Counted from the stretch's first letter, positions 16,306-26,536 are shown. The stretch is 64,000 bases of DNA from Bernardetiaceae bacterium (GCA_025056255.1 JANWVT010000008.1:88581-152580), one strand, 5' to 3'. The notes: generated by a model from the letters alone, not told the origin. Program-made: numbers and translations.

Positions 16306-18795
16306 ATGCGCCAGACACTTTTTGCCGATATTCTCCTGCCCCTACCTCTTAAAGACACTTATACCTATCGCGTACCGCTCGCACTAAATGAGCAAATAGC
16401 CGAAGGGATGCGGGCGGTAGTTCAGTTTGGGAAAAAGCGCATTTTGACCGGCGTAGTTGTTCGCCTACATCAAACCCCACCCGGAGAGTACGCTACCAAA
16501 ACGATTTTAGAATTAATAGACAACCACCCCGTTGTTTTACCTCAGCAGCTGTCATTTTGGAAATGGATGGCTGAATACTACCTCTGCAAATGGGGCGAAG
16601 TAATGAATGTTGCTATACCCTCTGGATTGAAACTCAGCAGCGAGTCGCGCATTCAACTGCATCCTGCTTTTCAGCTGTCGGCAGCTTATAGCGAGGCGTT
16701 TAGCGAAAAAGAGTTGCTTTTGCTCCAAGCTTTGCAGCAAAACGAATCGTTGAGCTATGACGAGGCTGCCAAAATAGTAGGCAACAAGCCGCTGTACAGC
16801 TTGCTGAAAGCACTGCTACAAAAAGAATGTATCCTCATTTTTGAGCAGCTAAAAGAAAAATACAAGCCTAAAATTGTTAAGAAAGTTCGCTTACATGCCC
16901 AATGGCAGCAACAAGGCGAATTTGCTTTGGTAGAATTGCTGCAACAACTTACCAAAAAGCCAGCCCAAGAGGCTGTTTTGCTTCGCTACTTATCGTTAGT
17001 GCCATGGCAGGCAAGCCCAGAACGGCAGCTCAATGGTGTTCTTAAAAGTGAACTACTCGTTACCGGACTGTCGGAAAGTGCTTATAAAACTCTTGTCAAA
17101 AAGCAGGTTTTAGAAGAGTTTGAAGTGTGCATTTCTAGGCTAGACGACATGAGCACTGTAAAGGCAGGTTTGCCACAACTCACTGATTACCAAAAGGAAG
17201 CACTGGCAAAAATCAATCTGCAGTGGCAAGACAAACAAACTGTGCTGTTGCATGGCGTTACAGGTTCGGGGAAGACCGAGTTATACATCCACCTTATTGA
17301 ACAAGTGTTGCAATCGGGCAGTCAGGTGTTGTTGTTATTACCTGAAATTGCACTCACCACGCAAATAGTGGCAAGGCTGCGGCAGGTTTTTGGCAATCGG
17401 TTGGGAGTTTACCATTCGCGTTTTTCCGATAATGAACGGGTAGAAGTATGGTATGGCGTGTTGCAAGGTCGGTTTGATGCCATAGTAGGAGTGAGGTCGT
17501 CGGTTTTCTTGCCTTTTAGCCGCTTAGGGTTGATTATTGTGGACGAGGAGCACGACCCTTCTTATAAGCAGCACGACCCTGCTCCGCGTTATCATGCCCG
17601 CGACTCAGCTCTAATGCTCGCACATATGCAGCAAGCAAAAGTGCTGCTTGCCTCAGCAACCCCCTCTCTGGAAAGTTACTATCATGCAGTAGAAAAAAAA
17701 TATGGCTATGTACAATTATTGCAGCGTTTCAACAATGCACCTCTGCCTACTGTTCAATTTGTGAATATCAAACACGAAAGCAAAGCTAAACGCATGATAG
17801 GCGAATTTGCCCCTAATACCCTTCATGCTATACGTACTGCTTTGGAGGCTAAACAGCAAATTATTCTATTTCAAAATCGACGTGGCTATGCGCCACAGTT
17901 GAGCTGCTCCACTTGCCAGTGGGTACCCTATTGCCAGCATTGTGCTGTTAGCCTAACGTTTCACCTGCACAGCCATGAGTTGCGTTGTCACTATTGTGGC
18001 TATCGCGAAAATCCTCCTACTACTTGCCGGCAATGTGGCTCAAAAGACATCAAAACAGTAGGTTTTGGCACAGAAAAAATAGAGGATACTGTTCAATCAC
18101 TTTTTCCCGAGGCAGTAGTGCAACGCATGGATTTGGACACTACGCGCGGCAAGCATAGTTTACAACACATTATTGATAGTTTTGCTGCCCGCAAAATTGA
18201 TATTCTGGTAGGTACACAAATGGTTACCAAAGGGCTAGATTTTGACCATGTTTCACTGGTAGTGGCATTCGACATAGACCGAGCCTTGCACTATCCCGAT
18301 TTTAGAGCACACGAACGGGTGTTCCAAATACTTACACAAGTGGCAGGCAGGGCGGGTAGAAAAACAGCCAAGGGAACGGTTATCATTCAAACTACTAATC
18401 CGCATCATCCTGTATTGGAACACGTAGCAGCACATCGGTTTGAAGAGTTTTATCAAGAAGAGCTATTGCAGCGCAAAATTTACCATTATCCGCCTTTTAT
18501 TCGTTTGGTAGAAATTGTTGTAAAAGGCGAGGTAGAGGCAGAAGTAGAACAGGCTGCTGAACATGTAGCAACTGAACTGCGCAAAGAAATCAAAGCATGC
18601 CATATACTAGGTCCGCAAGCCCCTCCAATCGCCCGTATACGCAATCAGTATTTGCGATGCATATGGGTTAAACTCGAGCGGCAGGGTATTTCGCTTTCAG
18701 CCACCAAACAGCTGATTGTAGCAATAACTGACCGAATAGCTACCAATAGAGCCTTCAAAGAGTTGCATGCAGTGATTAATGTCGATCCTGTTTAA
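16306..18795 (+). CDS. priA: Primosomal replication-restart helicase PriA
   Basis: An 829-residue superfamily 2 helicase. It has an N-terminal 3'-DNA-binding domain (about 1-105) and a winged-helix region. Walker A is GVTGSGKT at 317-324, the DEEH box is at 413-416, and the HDPAPRYHARD segment follows. A zinc-binding insertion begins with Cys534 and Cys537 and continues through CQHC, CHYC and CRQC; helicase motifs V/VI and the C-terminal domain complete it. It reloads the replisome at stalled forks. All metal and nucleotide ligands are intact. Confidence 0.97.
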   Translation: MRQTLFADILLPLPLKDTYTYRVPLALNEQIAEGMRAVVQFGKKRILTGVVVRLHQTPPGEYATKTILELIDNHPVVLPQQLSFWKWMAEYYLCKWGEVMNVAIPSGLKLSSESRIQLHPAFQLSAAYSEAFSEKELLLLQALQQNESLSYDEAAKIVGNKPLYSLLKALLQKECILIFEQLKEKYKPKIVKKVRLHAQWQQQGEFALVELLQQLTKKPAQEAVLLRYLSLVPWQASPERQLNGVLKSELLVTGLSESAYKTLVKKQVLEEFEVCISRLDDMSTVKAGLPQLTDYQKEALAKINLQWQDKQTVLLHGVTGSGKTELYIHLIEQVLQSGSQVLLLLPEIALTTQIVARLRQVFGNRLGVYHSRFSDNERVEVWYGVLQGRFDAIVGVRSSVFLPFSRLGLIIVDEEHDPSYKQHDPAPRYHARDSALMLAHMQQAKVLLASATPSLESYYHAVEKKYGYVQLLQRFNNAPLPTVQFVNIKHESKAKRMIGEFAPNTLHAIRTALEAKQQIILFQNRRGYAPQLSCSTCQWVPYCQHCAVSLTFHLHSHELRCHYCGYRENPPTTCRQCGSKDIKTVGFGTEKIEDTVQSLFPEAVVQRMDLDTTRGKHSLQHIIDSFAARKIDILVGTQMVTKGLDFDHVSLVVAFDIDRALHYPDFRAHERVFQILTQVAGRAGRKTAKGTVIIQTTNPHHPVLEHVAAHRFEEFYQEELLQRKIYHYPPFIRLVEIVVKGEVEAEVEQAAEHVATELRKEIKACHILGPQAPPIARIRNQYLRCIWVKLERQGISLSATKQLIVAITDRIATNRAFKELHAVINVDPV

Positions 18796-18911
18796 ATAGG
18801 GTGCTTAGGTTGCTTTGCATTTAGACTTAGAATGGCTCCAAATTAAATAAAGTAGAAACATTTTTGAGCGAAAAAGCATTATATTAACGTAATCATTAAT
18901 CAAGCAAATTC

Positions 18912-19469
18912 ATGAAAACTACCATAACCACTAAAACTTCGCTTACGCCTGAGGTTGAAAGCAAACTCAACAAGCAAGTGCGCATGGAAGGGCTTTCTGC
19001 TTTCTACTACCTTTCCATGGCTTCATGGTGCGAAAACAGGGGCTATATGAATGCAGCGGCATTTTTATACGACCATTTTGAAGAAGAAAAAATGCACATG
19101 CTCAAGTTGATACGCTATATCAACGAGGCAGGCGGGCATGCTTTAGCTCCTGAAATCACTAACTTGCGCTATGAGTACAACAGCTTCCGAGAAGTGTTTG
19201 ACCACATCTTAGAACACGAAATAGCTGTTAGCCGCGCTATTAATAATTTGGCTGATTTTTGCTTCCAAGAAAAAGACTTTGCCACCTTCCAATTCTTGCA
19301 GTGGTATATCAACGAGCAGCGCGAAGAAGAAGCTGTCGCTCGAAGGCTGGTAGAACTGTTCGATATTATCGGCGAAGAAGGTCAAGGTATTTGGATGATT
19401 GACCAAGAAATTGGCAAAATATTGGAACAAATTAAAGCTGAGCGCGCCGCCGAAGGAGAAGAAGCATAA
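18912..19469 (+). CDS. ftnA: Ferritin (bacterial non-haem type)
   Basis: A 185-residue four-helix-bundle ferritin. Ferroxidase ligands are visible as Glu in VRMEGLSAFYYL, the Glu and His of FEEEKMHMLKLI, and Glu in LEHEIAVSRAIN and INEQREEE. A Gln between helices completes the site. It oxidises Fe(II) and stores Fe(III) in a 24-mer. The last 20 residues are an acidic tail beyond the usual core. It is monocistronic with its own terminator. Confidence 0.95.
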   Translation: MKTTITTKTSLTPEVESKLNKQVRMEGLSAFYYLSMASWCENRGYMNAAAFLYDHFEEEKMHMLKLIRYINEAGGHALAPEITNLRYEYNSFREVFDHILEHEIAVSRAINNLADFCFQEKDFATFQFLQWYINEQREEEAVARRLVELFDIIGEEGQGIWMIDQEIGKILEQIKAERAAEGEEA

Positions 19470-19540
19470 CATCAATTGATAGTATCTTGTCTTACTTGCT
19501 CACTTGCGAACAAATGAGCGGTTATGCATGTAGCATAAGT

Positions 19541-19576
19541 AAGCCCGACAAGTGCTTGCAACTTGTTGGGCTTTTT
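19541..19576 (+). terminator. Intrinsic terminator of ferritin gene
   Basis: A 13-bp stem with one G-T pair (AAGCCCGACAAGT against ACTTGTTGGGCTT), a 7-nt loop and a following T tract. Confidence 0.85.
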
Positions 19577-19826
19577 ACTTGCATGAAATCCATTCTCGTT
19601 AGTTGAGCAAATGCAATTGCACATTTGCCAAAGTTTGATTTCCATGCTGCTTGTTTGCTTGCTACTGTTGTGCGTCATTTTGTCGCCGTTGCTATTACTG
19701 GTGTCTTTACGAACCTTTTAGCTTGTTGTGCATAGGAAAATGCGAAACGGCATAGTGTTTTTCAGTGCAAAAAATAAAGAGAGAGCTTTGGGTTTAGCTA
19801 TCTGTTGAGTTGAGGGATACAACAGC

Positions 19827-19866
19827 CAAAAAAATCCCGACTGCCTTTGGAAGGGTTGTCGGGATT
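19827..19866 (-). terminator. Intrinsic terminator of the susC-susD unit
   Basis: A 9-bp stem, AATCCCGAC against GTCGGGATT. On the minus strand it is followed by seven T. It lies 30 bp past the susD-like stop. Confidence 0.85.
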
Positions 19867-19895
19867 CCTATTTTGTTTGCTAATGTGTTATTAAC

Positions 19896-21185
19896 TCAGC
19901 GAAGAGCAAACTCAAAACTGAGCGGCCAGCGGCGATAGGTATTAGGGCGCTCTGCATTAACTTGACTCCAGCGCCGCCCCCTACCCACATACTCATAGCG
20001 AGCGATACGAGATAGTGGGAACTCGCTTGGGTTATCGGCAATGGCTCTTGCTTGAGCTTCGGGAACGCCCCAGCTGCGCACTACGTTGAACACGGTAGTG
20101 GCGCGGTCTGCCTGACCTAATTCTGCCAGCATCAATGCTACTTCCTGCCAACTAATCAAAGGATACAACACTACTGGCGTAATAGCGCCCGGTCCGGGTG
20201 GCACGGGAAAGAAGTAATTGATGCGGGTTTCTATTGCCACCGATGGGTCAAACCAGTTGACAGGGGCACCTCGGCGGTTTACATCGCCCGGAATGCGATT
20301 GGCAATAAAGCTGTCGCTGTAGTCGTTTACGCGGAAGGAGATATAGTTGACCGCCGGCGGATACAATCCCGGTCCGGTAAGTGCATTGATAACCCGATAG
20401 CCTGCTTGTGTAGCTGCATCGGCAGCCGTATAGCCATTTTGCAGAAAGGCTGCTGCTTGGTTGCGTGTGCCGGTGTCGAAATGTAACATACCAATCAGCG
20501 AGTCGCAGAGTTTCTCTCCTGAGCGGTTAGTGTTTACTAACAGACCGGTAGTGATAGGCGAGCCAGCTATCACCGCATCTGGGGCGGTATTGGCGCTATA
20601 AGCCTGAAACTGTTGCTTAGCCGCTTGCAGGGCAGCAATAGCGCGGTTTTTGGCTTCTTCTGGAGAAAGCAGCGTGCCAGTGCCGGGCTCAGGAGTTTGC
20701 TCGTAAAACTTGGCAAAATCCAAATACATCAGCCCTTCAATCACTTTTGCATTCGCTATTAGCAGGGCTTTGGCTTTGGCGTCTTGCTGTGGATTGCTGC
20801 TAAATGTATTTCGTTCAATGGCAGCCAATGCTTCTATTACTAATGCATGAGCCGTATAGGCGCGGCGTGCATTGGTAGTATTTTGCGAGTTATCAGTAGC
20901 TACTACTCCTTCAGACTCTATCCGGTTGGCAAAAATGAATTGACCGGCGGCTCCTGTGGCGCGAAGTTCTTCTCTGCCAATGAGGCTGGCTGACCAGCAA
21001 ATTTGTTGATGTGCTTCAAAGCCATTTTTGAGTGCATTAGCAACCAGTGCCACAGTACCAGAAGGGTTGGTGGCGTTGGAGGGTGTGATGGCTACAGGGT
21101 TGTCTATCACTTTTAGTCTGTTGCAGCTTGCTAAGCATATGAGCGCTCCCCCTGTCAATATGGCTATGCGATGGATAGTTTTCAT
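19896..21185 (-). CDS. SusD/RagB-like outer-membrane nutrient-binding lipoprotein
   Basis: A 429-residue protein with a lipoprotein signal peptide (lipobox LASC). It has the helical TPR-like architecture of SusD, including the TNARRAYTAHALVIEALAAI and GLMYLDFAKFYEQ helices and the C-terminal RWSQVN..RRWPLSFEFALR end. SusD proteins form the lid of the SusCD nutrient importer at the cell surface. The gene follows the SusC-like gene by 14 bp, so they form an operon. No glycoside hydrolase or peptidase is adjacent to reveal the substrate; the neighbour across the divergent promoter is a CpeT-like protein. Confidence 0.88.
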   Translation of the reverse strand: MKTIHRIAILTGGALICLASCNRLKVIDNPVAITPSNATNPSGTVALVANALKNGFEAHQQICWSASLIGREELRATGAAGQFIFANRIESEGVVATDNSQNTTNARRAYTAHALVIEALAAIERNTFSSNPQQDAKAKALLIANAKVIEGLMYLDFAKFYEQTPEPGTGTLLSPEEAKNRAIAALQAAKQQFQAYSANTAPDAVIAGSPITTGLLVNTNRSGEKLCDSLIGMLHFDTGTRNQAAAFLQNGYTAADAATQAGYRVINALTGPGLYPPAVNYISFRVNDYSDSFIANRIPGDVNRRGAPVNWFDPSVAIETRINYFFPVPPGPGAITPVVLYPLISWQEVALMLAELGQADRATTVFNVVRSWGVPEAQARAIADNPSEFPLSRIARYEYVGRGRRWSQVNAERPNTYRRWPLSFEFALR

Positions 21186-21199
21186 GGCTGTTTAAAGTG

Positions 21200-24100
21200 T
21201 TAAAATCCGACATTAAGAGAAAAAGTATAGCTGCGAGGGATACCTGCTTCCCAGAAATCGACGCCGCGCACCCAAGCGTTTTGCTGACCGGCGCCGGAGG
21301 TTTCGGACTCGATGTCGTAGCCTCCCTTATATTTGCTAAATGTAAGCAAGTTAGAGCCTGTTAAGGAAAGGGTTAGCTTTTTGACAAATTTGCCGGGTAG
21401 TTTGCTCAGCATGGCTCTGGGCATGTTGTAACCAACGGTTAAAAAGCGCAACTTGGTAAAACTTGCATCTTGTACCCAGCGGCTGAAATCATCTAAGATG
21501 CCACCGTTAGCGGCTGGCGCTGTCAGTTGAGCAGCTGGGCGGTCCCAGAACTCGTTGTGCATGCGTGTGCCGGGAGCAGCCAAGTCGCGGGCAGTACCGT
21601 TGAATCGTTTCAAACCACTTTTTCCGCCAAACAGTACACGGGCAAAAAGTCCTTTGTAGTCTACTTGGGTATTGATGTTAAAGTCAAACTTTGCAAAGGG
21701 CGAGCCTAAGTAGATCTCTTGTCCGGTGAAAGCAGGTGTCCAAAAACCACTGAGTGGATAACCTTCGCGAATGCGGGCTACGCTGAGCAAACCACCTAAT
21801 ACTTGTGGTACTTGTCCGGGCTGAGCCGAAATGTTCAAGCTGGTAACTTTGTTTTCCAGCGTGGTGCCCGTAAAGCCAATATTCCAAACCAAGTCTTTGG
21901 TTCTCATAATATCGCCGTTAAGAGAGAACTCAAAGCCGCGATTGTACATCTCTCCTACGTTAACAAGATTATCTGTAAAGCCGCGGTTGGTAGCGGGGTT
22001 TACGCCAGAGTTGAGCAACAAGTCGCGGAATTGTTTATTGTAGAAAGTAATTTCAAAGTTCAATCGTCCTTTAAGCAGCGAACCGTCTATGCCTATTTCA
22101 GTTTCAATTTGGGTTTCAGGTTTTAAATCTCTGTTACCTGGGGTAAGGAAGTTGATAGTAGAAGCGCCGTTGTATCCTCCCGGGTCTAAGCCAAATGTTG
22201 GGTTAATGAAGAAGGGAGGAGGTTGGGTACCAGAAGAACCCACAGCAGCACGCGCCCGAATGTTGTCTTTGATGTTATAGCTAACCGAAGCACGTGGATA
22301 GAAGAAAAACTGTTCGCGGAAAGCAGTACCGCGGTCAAAGCGTCCGCCCAAGTTGACAAACAATTTTTCTTTGAACCCAATAGTTTCGTTGAAATAAATG
22401 CCCAATGTATTAACTGGGGTGCGCAACTCGAAGTTGGAGCCTGCATTGAAGGTTTGATAGCCACCTAAAAACTGCTCGTCGATAGTAGGTACGCGGTTCT
22501 GAAAACGTGCATATAGGTAAGTGCGTAGGTTTTCGTCGTACTGCAAACCAGCAGCAGACTTAACGTATAAGTCTTTGCTGATTTCCCAGGCATGATTAAT
22601 GCCCAAGGTAAAGGTACTCTGACGCAGTACTTCTTTGTCAATATCCAAACGACCGGTAGGGAAAAGGCTCACTAAGCCAAAAGGATAAATCATTTTTCCG
22701 TCGATGGTACTGTTGTCTATGCCTAAGTTAGCATCCACTACTAGGTTTTGCGTGATGTTGTACTTGGCATTAACACTACCGATGATGCGTTGGATGTCAT
22801 TTTCGCGGCGCAGGGTAGTGTAGGCTTCTGGCGAAACGATGCCCAAATCTACGCGGGCTGCTTGTGCCGGATTGCGCACTTGCTCTAAGGTCATAAAAGG
22901 CATGGCGTTGGAGTTCCGTCCCCATGCGTTTACAATGAAGAAGCCCGGCGCGCCACCTGGCAACTGTTTGCGTTTGTCGGCAGAGTAGTCGGCATTCACC
23001 CGTACTTCAAATTTATTGGTAGGGCGCGAAGTAACACTTACGCGGAACCCATTGGCACTAAATTCGGTTCCCTTTTGGTGCCCAATATTGTTTTGTGTAC
23101 TGGCAGAAGCATAATAGCTTAGTTTGTTGTCGCCCCCTGCCACGCGGAAGGTATGCCTGCTAAACGAGCCTTGCCGAAAAGCAGCGGTCATCCAGTCGTT
23201 GCCCAAGTTGCTTTGTTGAACAAACTGGTCTATTTCAGCTGCTGTGTAGCGGCGGGCAATGGCTGCTCCGGTTTGGGCTTCGTTCACTAAGTTAGCCCAA
23301 GTGCGGATTTCTTCGGCTGTCCAATTTTTTTTATAGTTCAAAACCCCCCGATGCACTTCGGTAATGCCAGCGTCCATGCTGTATTCGAAAGTAGGCTGTC
23401 CGCCGCCGCCGCTTTTGGTTTTCACCACAATAACGCCCGAAGAGGCGCGTGAGCCATATAGCGAGGCAGCCGCTGCTCCTTTGAGTACTTCAATACTCTC
23501 GATGTCTTCGGGATTGAGTGCTGCCAGTGCGCGCGTACCGTTATTCATACCAAATGAAGCCGAACCAGTGCCATTCACAGCATTGGCACCAGTAGTAACG
23601 TTGCGGTTAGAGTTGTCTAAAAAAATACCGTCCACAATTACCAGTGGCTCAGAAGCACCAATAATAGAGTTGCCGCCTCGTATGCGAAAGCGGAATCCGC
23701 CGCCCGGTGTGCCATCAGTAGAGTAAGTTTCTACTCCGGCTAAGCGCCCTATCAGCGCATCTTCTACCGTAGGAATGGGCAGTTCCTCCAATGTGCGAGT
23801 GCTGATGTTAGCGCGCGAAGTTCCCAATTCTTTCTGCTTAGTTTGCACTGCCAAACCTGTTACTACAATATCTTCCAAATATAAGTCAGTACTTTCCAAT
23901 GCAAAATCAAACGTCTTGGTTTCATTGGCAGCTACGTTTACAGCAACTTCCTTTTCTTTAAAGCCGACACTTCTGATAACCAAAGTTACGGACTTTCCAG
24001 CAGGCACACCGCTCAGCCGATACTGACCCGCAATATCTGTGGCTGTTCCAATGGTAGTACCTTTCACTTGCACAGTAGCACCTACCAACGGCTCGTTGTC

Positions 24101-24205
24101 TGCCGCATTGGTAATTTTGCCGGTAATGGTTCCCGACTGTGCCCAAAGCCACTGTGGCAACGCCAGCAATAGCCATGCGAAGAGGTGACGCCGTAGTTTT
24201 TCCAT
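21200..24205 (-). CDS. SusC/RagA-like TonB-linked outer-membrane receptor
   Basis: I place the start at 24205 (MEKLRRHLFAW) because the upstream residues dilute the signal peptide, which ends in QWLWAQ. A CarboxypepD_reg-like domain (GTITGKITNAADNEPLVGAT) is followed by the plug domain with LKGAAAASLYGSRASSGVI and a long beta-barrel ending in aromatic NVGF, the usual barrel terminus. At about 1000 residues it has the usual length. It imports a substrate delivered by the SusD lid using TonB energy. No FecR/anti-sigma or two-component regulator is adjacent. Confidence 0.93.
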   Translation of the reverse strand: MEKLRRHLFAWLLLALPQWLWAQSGTITGKITNAADNEPLVGATVQVKGTTIGTATDIAGQYRLSGVPAGKSVTLVIRSVGFKEKEVAVNVAANETKTFDFALESTDLYLEDIVVTGLAVQTKQKELGTSRANISTRTLEELPIPTVEDALIGRLAGVETYSTDGTPGGGFRFRIRGGNSIIGASEPLVIVDGIFLDNSNRNVTTGANAVNGTGSASFGMNNGTRALAALNPEDIESIEVLKGAAAASLYGSRASSGVIVVKTKSGGGGQPTFEYSMDAGITEVHRGVLNYKKNWTAEEIRTWANLVNEAQTGAAIARRYTAAEIDQFVQQSNLGNDWMTAAFRQGSFSRHTFRVAGGDNKLSYYASASTQNNIGHQKGTEFSANGFRVSVTSRPTNKFEVRVNADYSADKRKQLPGGAPGFFIVNAWGRNSNAMPFMTLEQVRNPAQAARVDLGIVSPEAYTTLRRENDIQRIIGSVNAKYNITQNLVVDANLGIDNSTIDGKMIYPFGLVSLFPTGRLDIDKEVLRQSTFTLGINHAWEISKDLYVKSAAGLQYDENLRTYLYARFQNRVPTIDEQFLGGYQTFNAGSNFELRTPVNTLGIYFNETIGFKEKLFVNLGGRFDRGTAFREQFFFYPRASVSYNIKDNIRARAAVGSSGTQPPPFFINPTFGLDPGGYNGASTINFLTPGNRDLKPETQIETEIGIDGSLLKGRLNFEITFYNKQFRDLLLNSGVNPATNRGFTDNLVNVGEMYNRGFEFSLNGDIMRTKDLVWNIGFTGTTLENKVTSLNISAQPGQVPQVLGGLLSVARIREGYPLSGFWTPAFTGQEIYLGSPFAKFDFNINTQVDYKGLFARVLFGGKSGLKRFNGTARDLAAPGTRMHNEFWDRPAAQLTAPAANGGILDDFSRWVQDASFTKLRFLTVGYNMPRAMLSKLPGKFVKKLTLSLTGSNLLTFSKYKGGYDIESETSGAGQQNAWVRGVDFWEAGIPRSYTFSLNVGF

Positions 24206-24282
24206 GTTCATACAATTGATGGGTTGAAGATTTGCAGATGTCATGCTTAAAATTAATTAACCTCATTAACAATTTCATCTTT

Positions 24283-24309
24283 TTGAAGCAGTAAATTTTC
24301 ATAAATTTG
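24283..24309 (+). promoter_or_regulatory. Candidate promoter of the cpeT-like operon
   Basis: TAAATTTG at 24302-24309 fits the -7 consensus TAnnTTTG exactly. A TTG at 24283-24285 is 16 nt upstream, slightly short spacing. The box lies 21 nt before the chosen ATG. Confidence 0.35.
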
Positions 24310-24330
24310 TTTACACTTATCTGCCGAAGT

Positions 24331-25320
24331 ATGAAAATGAGAACGCTGATAATAGTAACAGCTGTCCTTGTGCCTGTTTTTCAAGCCTTTGCCCAAAAAC
24401 ACAAGCCAAAATATTCACTCCAACAAGACTTGGACACCATGATGGTATGGTTCACAGGCGAGTTTGACAACTTCTTGCAAGTGTGGATGGAAAAACGCGA
24501 CTCAGCAAAGCCTGAGCTGATTCACGAACACATCCATTCTATTTTTGCACCTGTGCAAGTGCCGGCATTTGGTAAGCACGTGTTCTATGTGAAGCAATAC
24601 ATGGATGGCAACCCTAAGAAAATTTACCGCCAGCGCTTGTATAGTTTTGGCATTGATGCAGCCGAACAAGCCATCCGATTAGATATTTACAGTTTCCCAG
24701 TGGATAGCCTTTACTACGACGCACACTTACAGCCCGAGAAATTATACCGTTTAATTCCACAAGAACTCACTACTACGCCCGGTTGCGGTGTTTTCTGGAA
24801 ACGCTACGGCGACCATTTTATCGGCTACATGAAGCCTAAGGCGTGCAGTGTGGTATCTAAACGAACTGGCAAGCGAATCTATATCACCGATAGTCTCAAA
24901 CTCACCCGTCATGCAATCTGGATTCGCGACGAAGCCGAAGATGAAGACGGCAACTATGTGTTCGGACACAAGGGCAAAATTCCCCACAAACTCAAACGCG
25001 TTGCTTACTACTCCGCATGGATGGTTGTGCAAAATCCTTTGCAACAAAATCAGTACTATACCATGCGCAACTTGCGCTTACACAATCAGGGCGACAAGGT
25101 ACGTTTTGTTACTGAAAAAGGCGAGCCAACCAAATACTGGCTCGAACTTGCCGAAGTTGTGTATGGCAAAGACCTCAACGTGCTCAAATTAGCCATTTAT
25201 GAAGAAGGCAAGTCCGAAGCTATTGCCTACACGTGGGGAACCCCTGATGCAAAGCGTTTAGGAATTAATATGCGCAGTTTACAAGCAGGTGTTACTTTGT
25301 TAGACTCAACTCAAAAATAG
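24331..25320 (+). CDS. CpcT/CpeT-like protein with signal peptide
   Basis: The start at 24331 (MKMRTLIIV) gives a clean signal peptide ending FQAFAQ. The mature protein matches the CpcT/CpeT (DUF1001) pattern: MMVWFTGEFDNFLQ near the start, a HVFYVKQYMDG segment, YRQRLYSF, a Gly-Cys dyad (PGCGVFW), and FIGYMKPKAC. In cyanobacteria this family attaches bilins to phycobiliproteins. Here there are no phycobilisome genes and the protein is exported, so the lyase function should not be transferred. It is followed after 2 bp by an exported isomerase-like gene. Confidence 0.78.
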   Translation: MKMRTLIIVTAVLVPVFQAFAQKHKPKYSLQQDLDTMMVWFTGEFDNFLQVWMEKRDSAKPELIHEHIHSIFAPVQVPAFGKHVFYVKQYMDGNPKKIYRQRLYSFGIDAAEQAIRLDIYSFPVDSLYYDAHLQPEKLYRLIPQELTTTPGCGVFWKRYGDHFIGYMKPKACSVVSKRTGKRIYITDSLKLTRHAIWIRDEAEDEDGNYVFGHKGKIPHKLKRVAYYSAWMVVQNPLQQNQYYTMRNLRLHNQGDKVRFVTEKGEPTKYWLELAEVVYGKDLNVLKLAIYEEGKSEAIAYTWGTPDAKRLGINMRSLQAGVTLLDSTQK

Positions 25321-25322
25321 AT

Positions 25323-26210
25323 ATGACACGCAGAAGAAAAGCGATTCAACTCATGGCAGCAGGAGCTGCAGCTATGTTCTCTGCTGATGCAATTGCACAG
25401 CACATCAATGAAAATGGGGCAATACTCAATAAACAACTGGGAGGAAATATTCGTCATTCGGTTTCGCGTTGGTGTTACAGCAATTTTTCCTTAGAAGAAC
25501 TTTGTATAGCAGCCAAACGATTGGGTATTGAATCGGTAGAATTGCTCAATGTAGAAGAACTGCCAGTTGTGAAAAGGCATGACTTAACTTGCGGCATGGT
25601 TTCTGCCATACGTGGTGGCTTCGGTATTACCAGAGGCTGGAACAAAATAGAAAACCACGAAGGACTTATAAAGCTATATGCTGACTTGCTGATTCCTGAA
25701 ACTGCAAAAGCCGGCATGACTAACCTCATCTGCTTTTCGGGAAATCGTGAAGGAATGAGCGACGAGCAGGGTCTCAAAAATTGTGCTATAGGGCTGCAAA
25801 AAATTATTCCATTGGCAGAAAAGCACAAAGTAACCTTAGTGATGGAACTGCTCAACAGCAAAGTTGACCACAAAGACTACATGTGCGACCGCACCGCTTG
25901 GGGGGTAGAGTTGTGTAAAATGGTTGGCTCAGAAAACTTTAAGCTCCTGTACGATATCTATCACATGCAAATTATGGAAGGCGATATTATTCGCACCATT
26001 CGCGAAAATTACATGTACTTTGCTCACTATCATACCGGAGGCGTGCCTGGTCGCAACGAGATAGACCATACACAAGAACTCAACTATCCTGCTATTATGC
26101 GTGCCATTGTGGAAACTGGCTACAAAGGATTAGTAGGGCAAGAGTTTATCCCTAAAAATCCAGACAAGTTGCTCTCTTTGGAACAAGCGATTAAAATCTG
26201 TACGGTGTAA
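25323..26210 (+). CDS. Exported TIM-barrel sugar isomerase/epimerase-like protein
   Basis: A 295-residue xylose-isomerase-like TIM barrel resembling hydroxypyruvate isomerase. Candidate metal ligands are the Glu in LVMELLN, the Asp and His in LLYDIYHMQ, the His in YHTGG and the Glu in VGQEFIPK. The N-terminus (MTRRRKAIQLMAAGAAAMFSA) has an RR-containing n-region and a hydrophobic segment ending in AIAQ, compatible with Tat export. Such Tat-exported members are frequent in Bacteroidota. It starts 2 bp after the CpeT-like gene and is surely cotranscribed. The substrate is unknown. Confidence 0.83.
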   Translation: MTRRRKAIQLMAAGAAAMFSADAIAQHINENGAILNKQLGGNIRHSVSRWCYSNFSLEELCIAAKRLGIESVELLNVEELPVVKRHDLTCGMVSAIRGGFGITRGWNKIENHEGLIKLYADLLIPETAKAGMTNLICFSGNREGMSDEQGLKNCAIGLQKIIPLAEKHKVTLVMELLNSKVDHKDYMCDRTAWGVELCKMVGSENFKLLYDIYHMQIMEGDIIRTIRENYMYFAHYHTGGVPGRNEIDHTQELNYPAIMRAIVETGYKGLVGQEFIPKNPDKLLSLEQAIKICTV

Positions 26211-26536
26211 ACAACCAAGCAATTTCTAACTGAGTAATATAGCAACTTGGCATATTCTATGCCATTGCATGCTGCTGTTGTTGGCGTCTTTTGCCGCCGT
26301 TATTTGCCTTTTCACGAACAAGTTGTGCTGTGTGCATGCCACAGAGGTTAGCTGCCAGCAAACCTATTGGCTTGTTGCTCCCATTGAGCATCCATAGCTT
26401 TGGAAATAGTTGTGGTAGCAATAGGTTGTTTGTAGAAACACAAGCAACAGCAACAGAGATAGTACTTTTCCAACACTCAATCAATAGCTTCCATTCACTC
26501 GTTGCAATGCTTCCGCTTTGGTTTTATAATTTGATT

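Larger units (their letters stand above)
19470..19895. other. Convergent intergenic region holding two terminators
   Basis: No gene is seen. The ferritin terminator lies at 19541-19576 and the susD terminator at 19827-19866; between them is AT-rich sequence without recognisable structure. Confidence 0.6.

Noticed and set aside
24331..25320. Phycobiliprotein chromophore lyase function
   Set aside because: No phycobilisome or bilin genes are present and the protein is exported; only family resemblance is kept.
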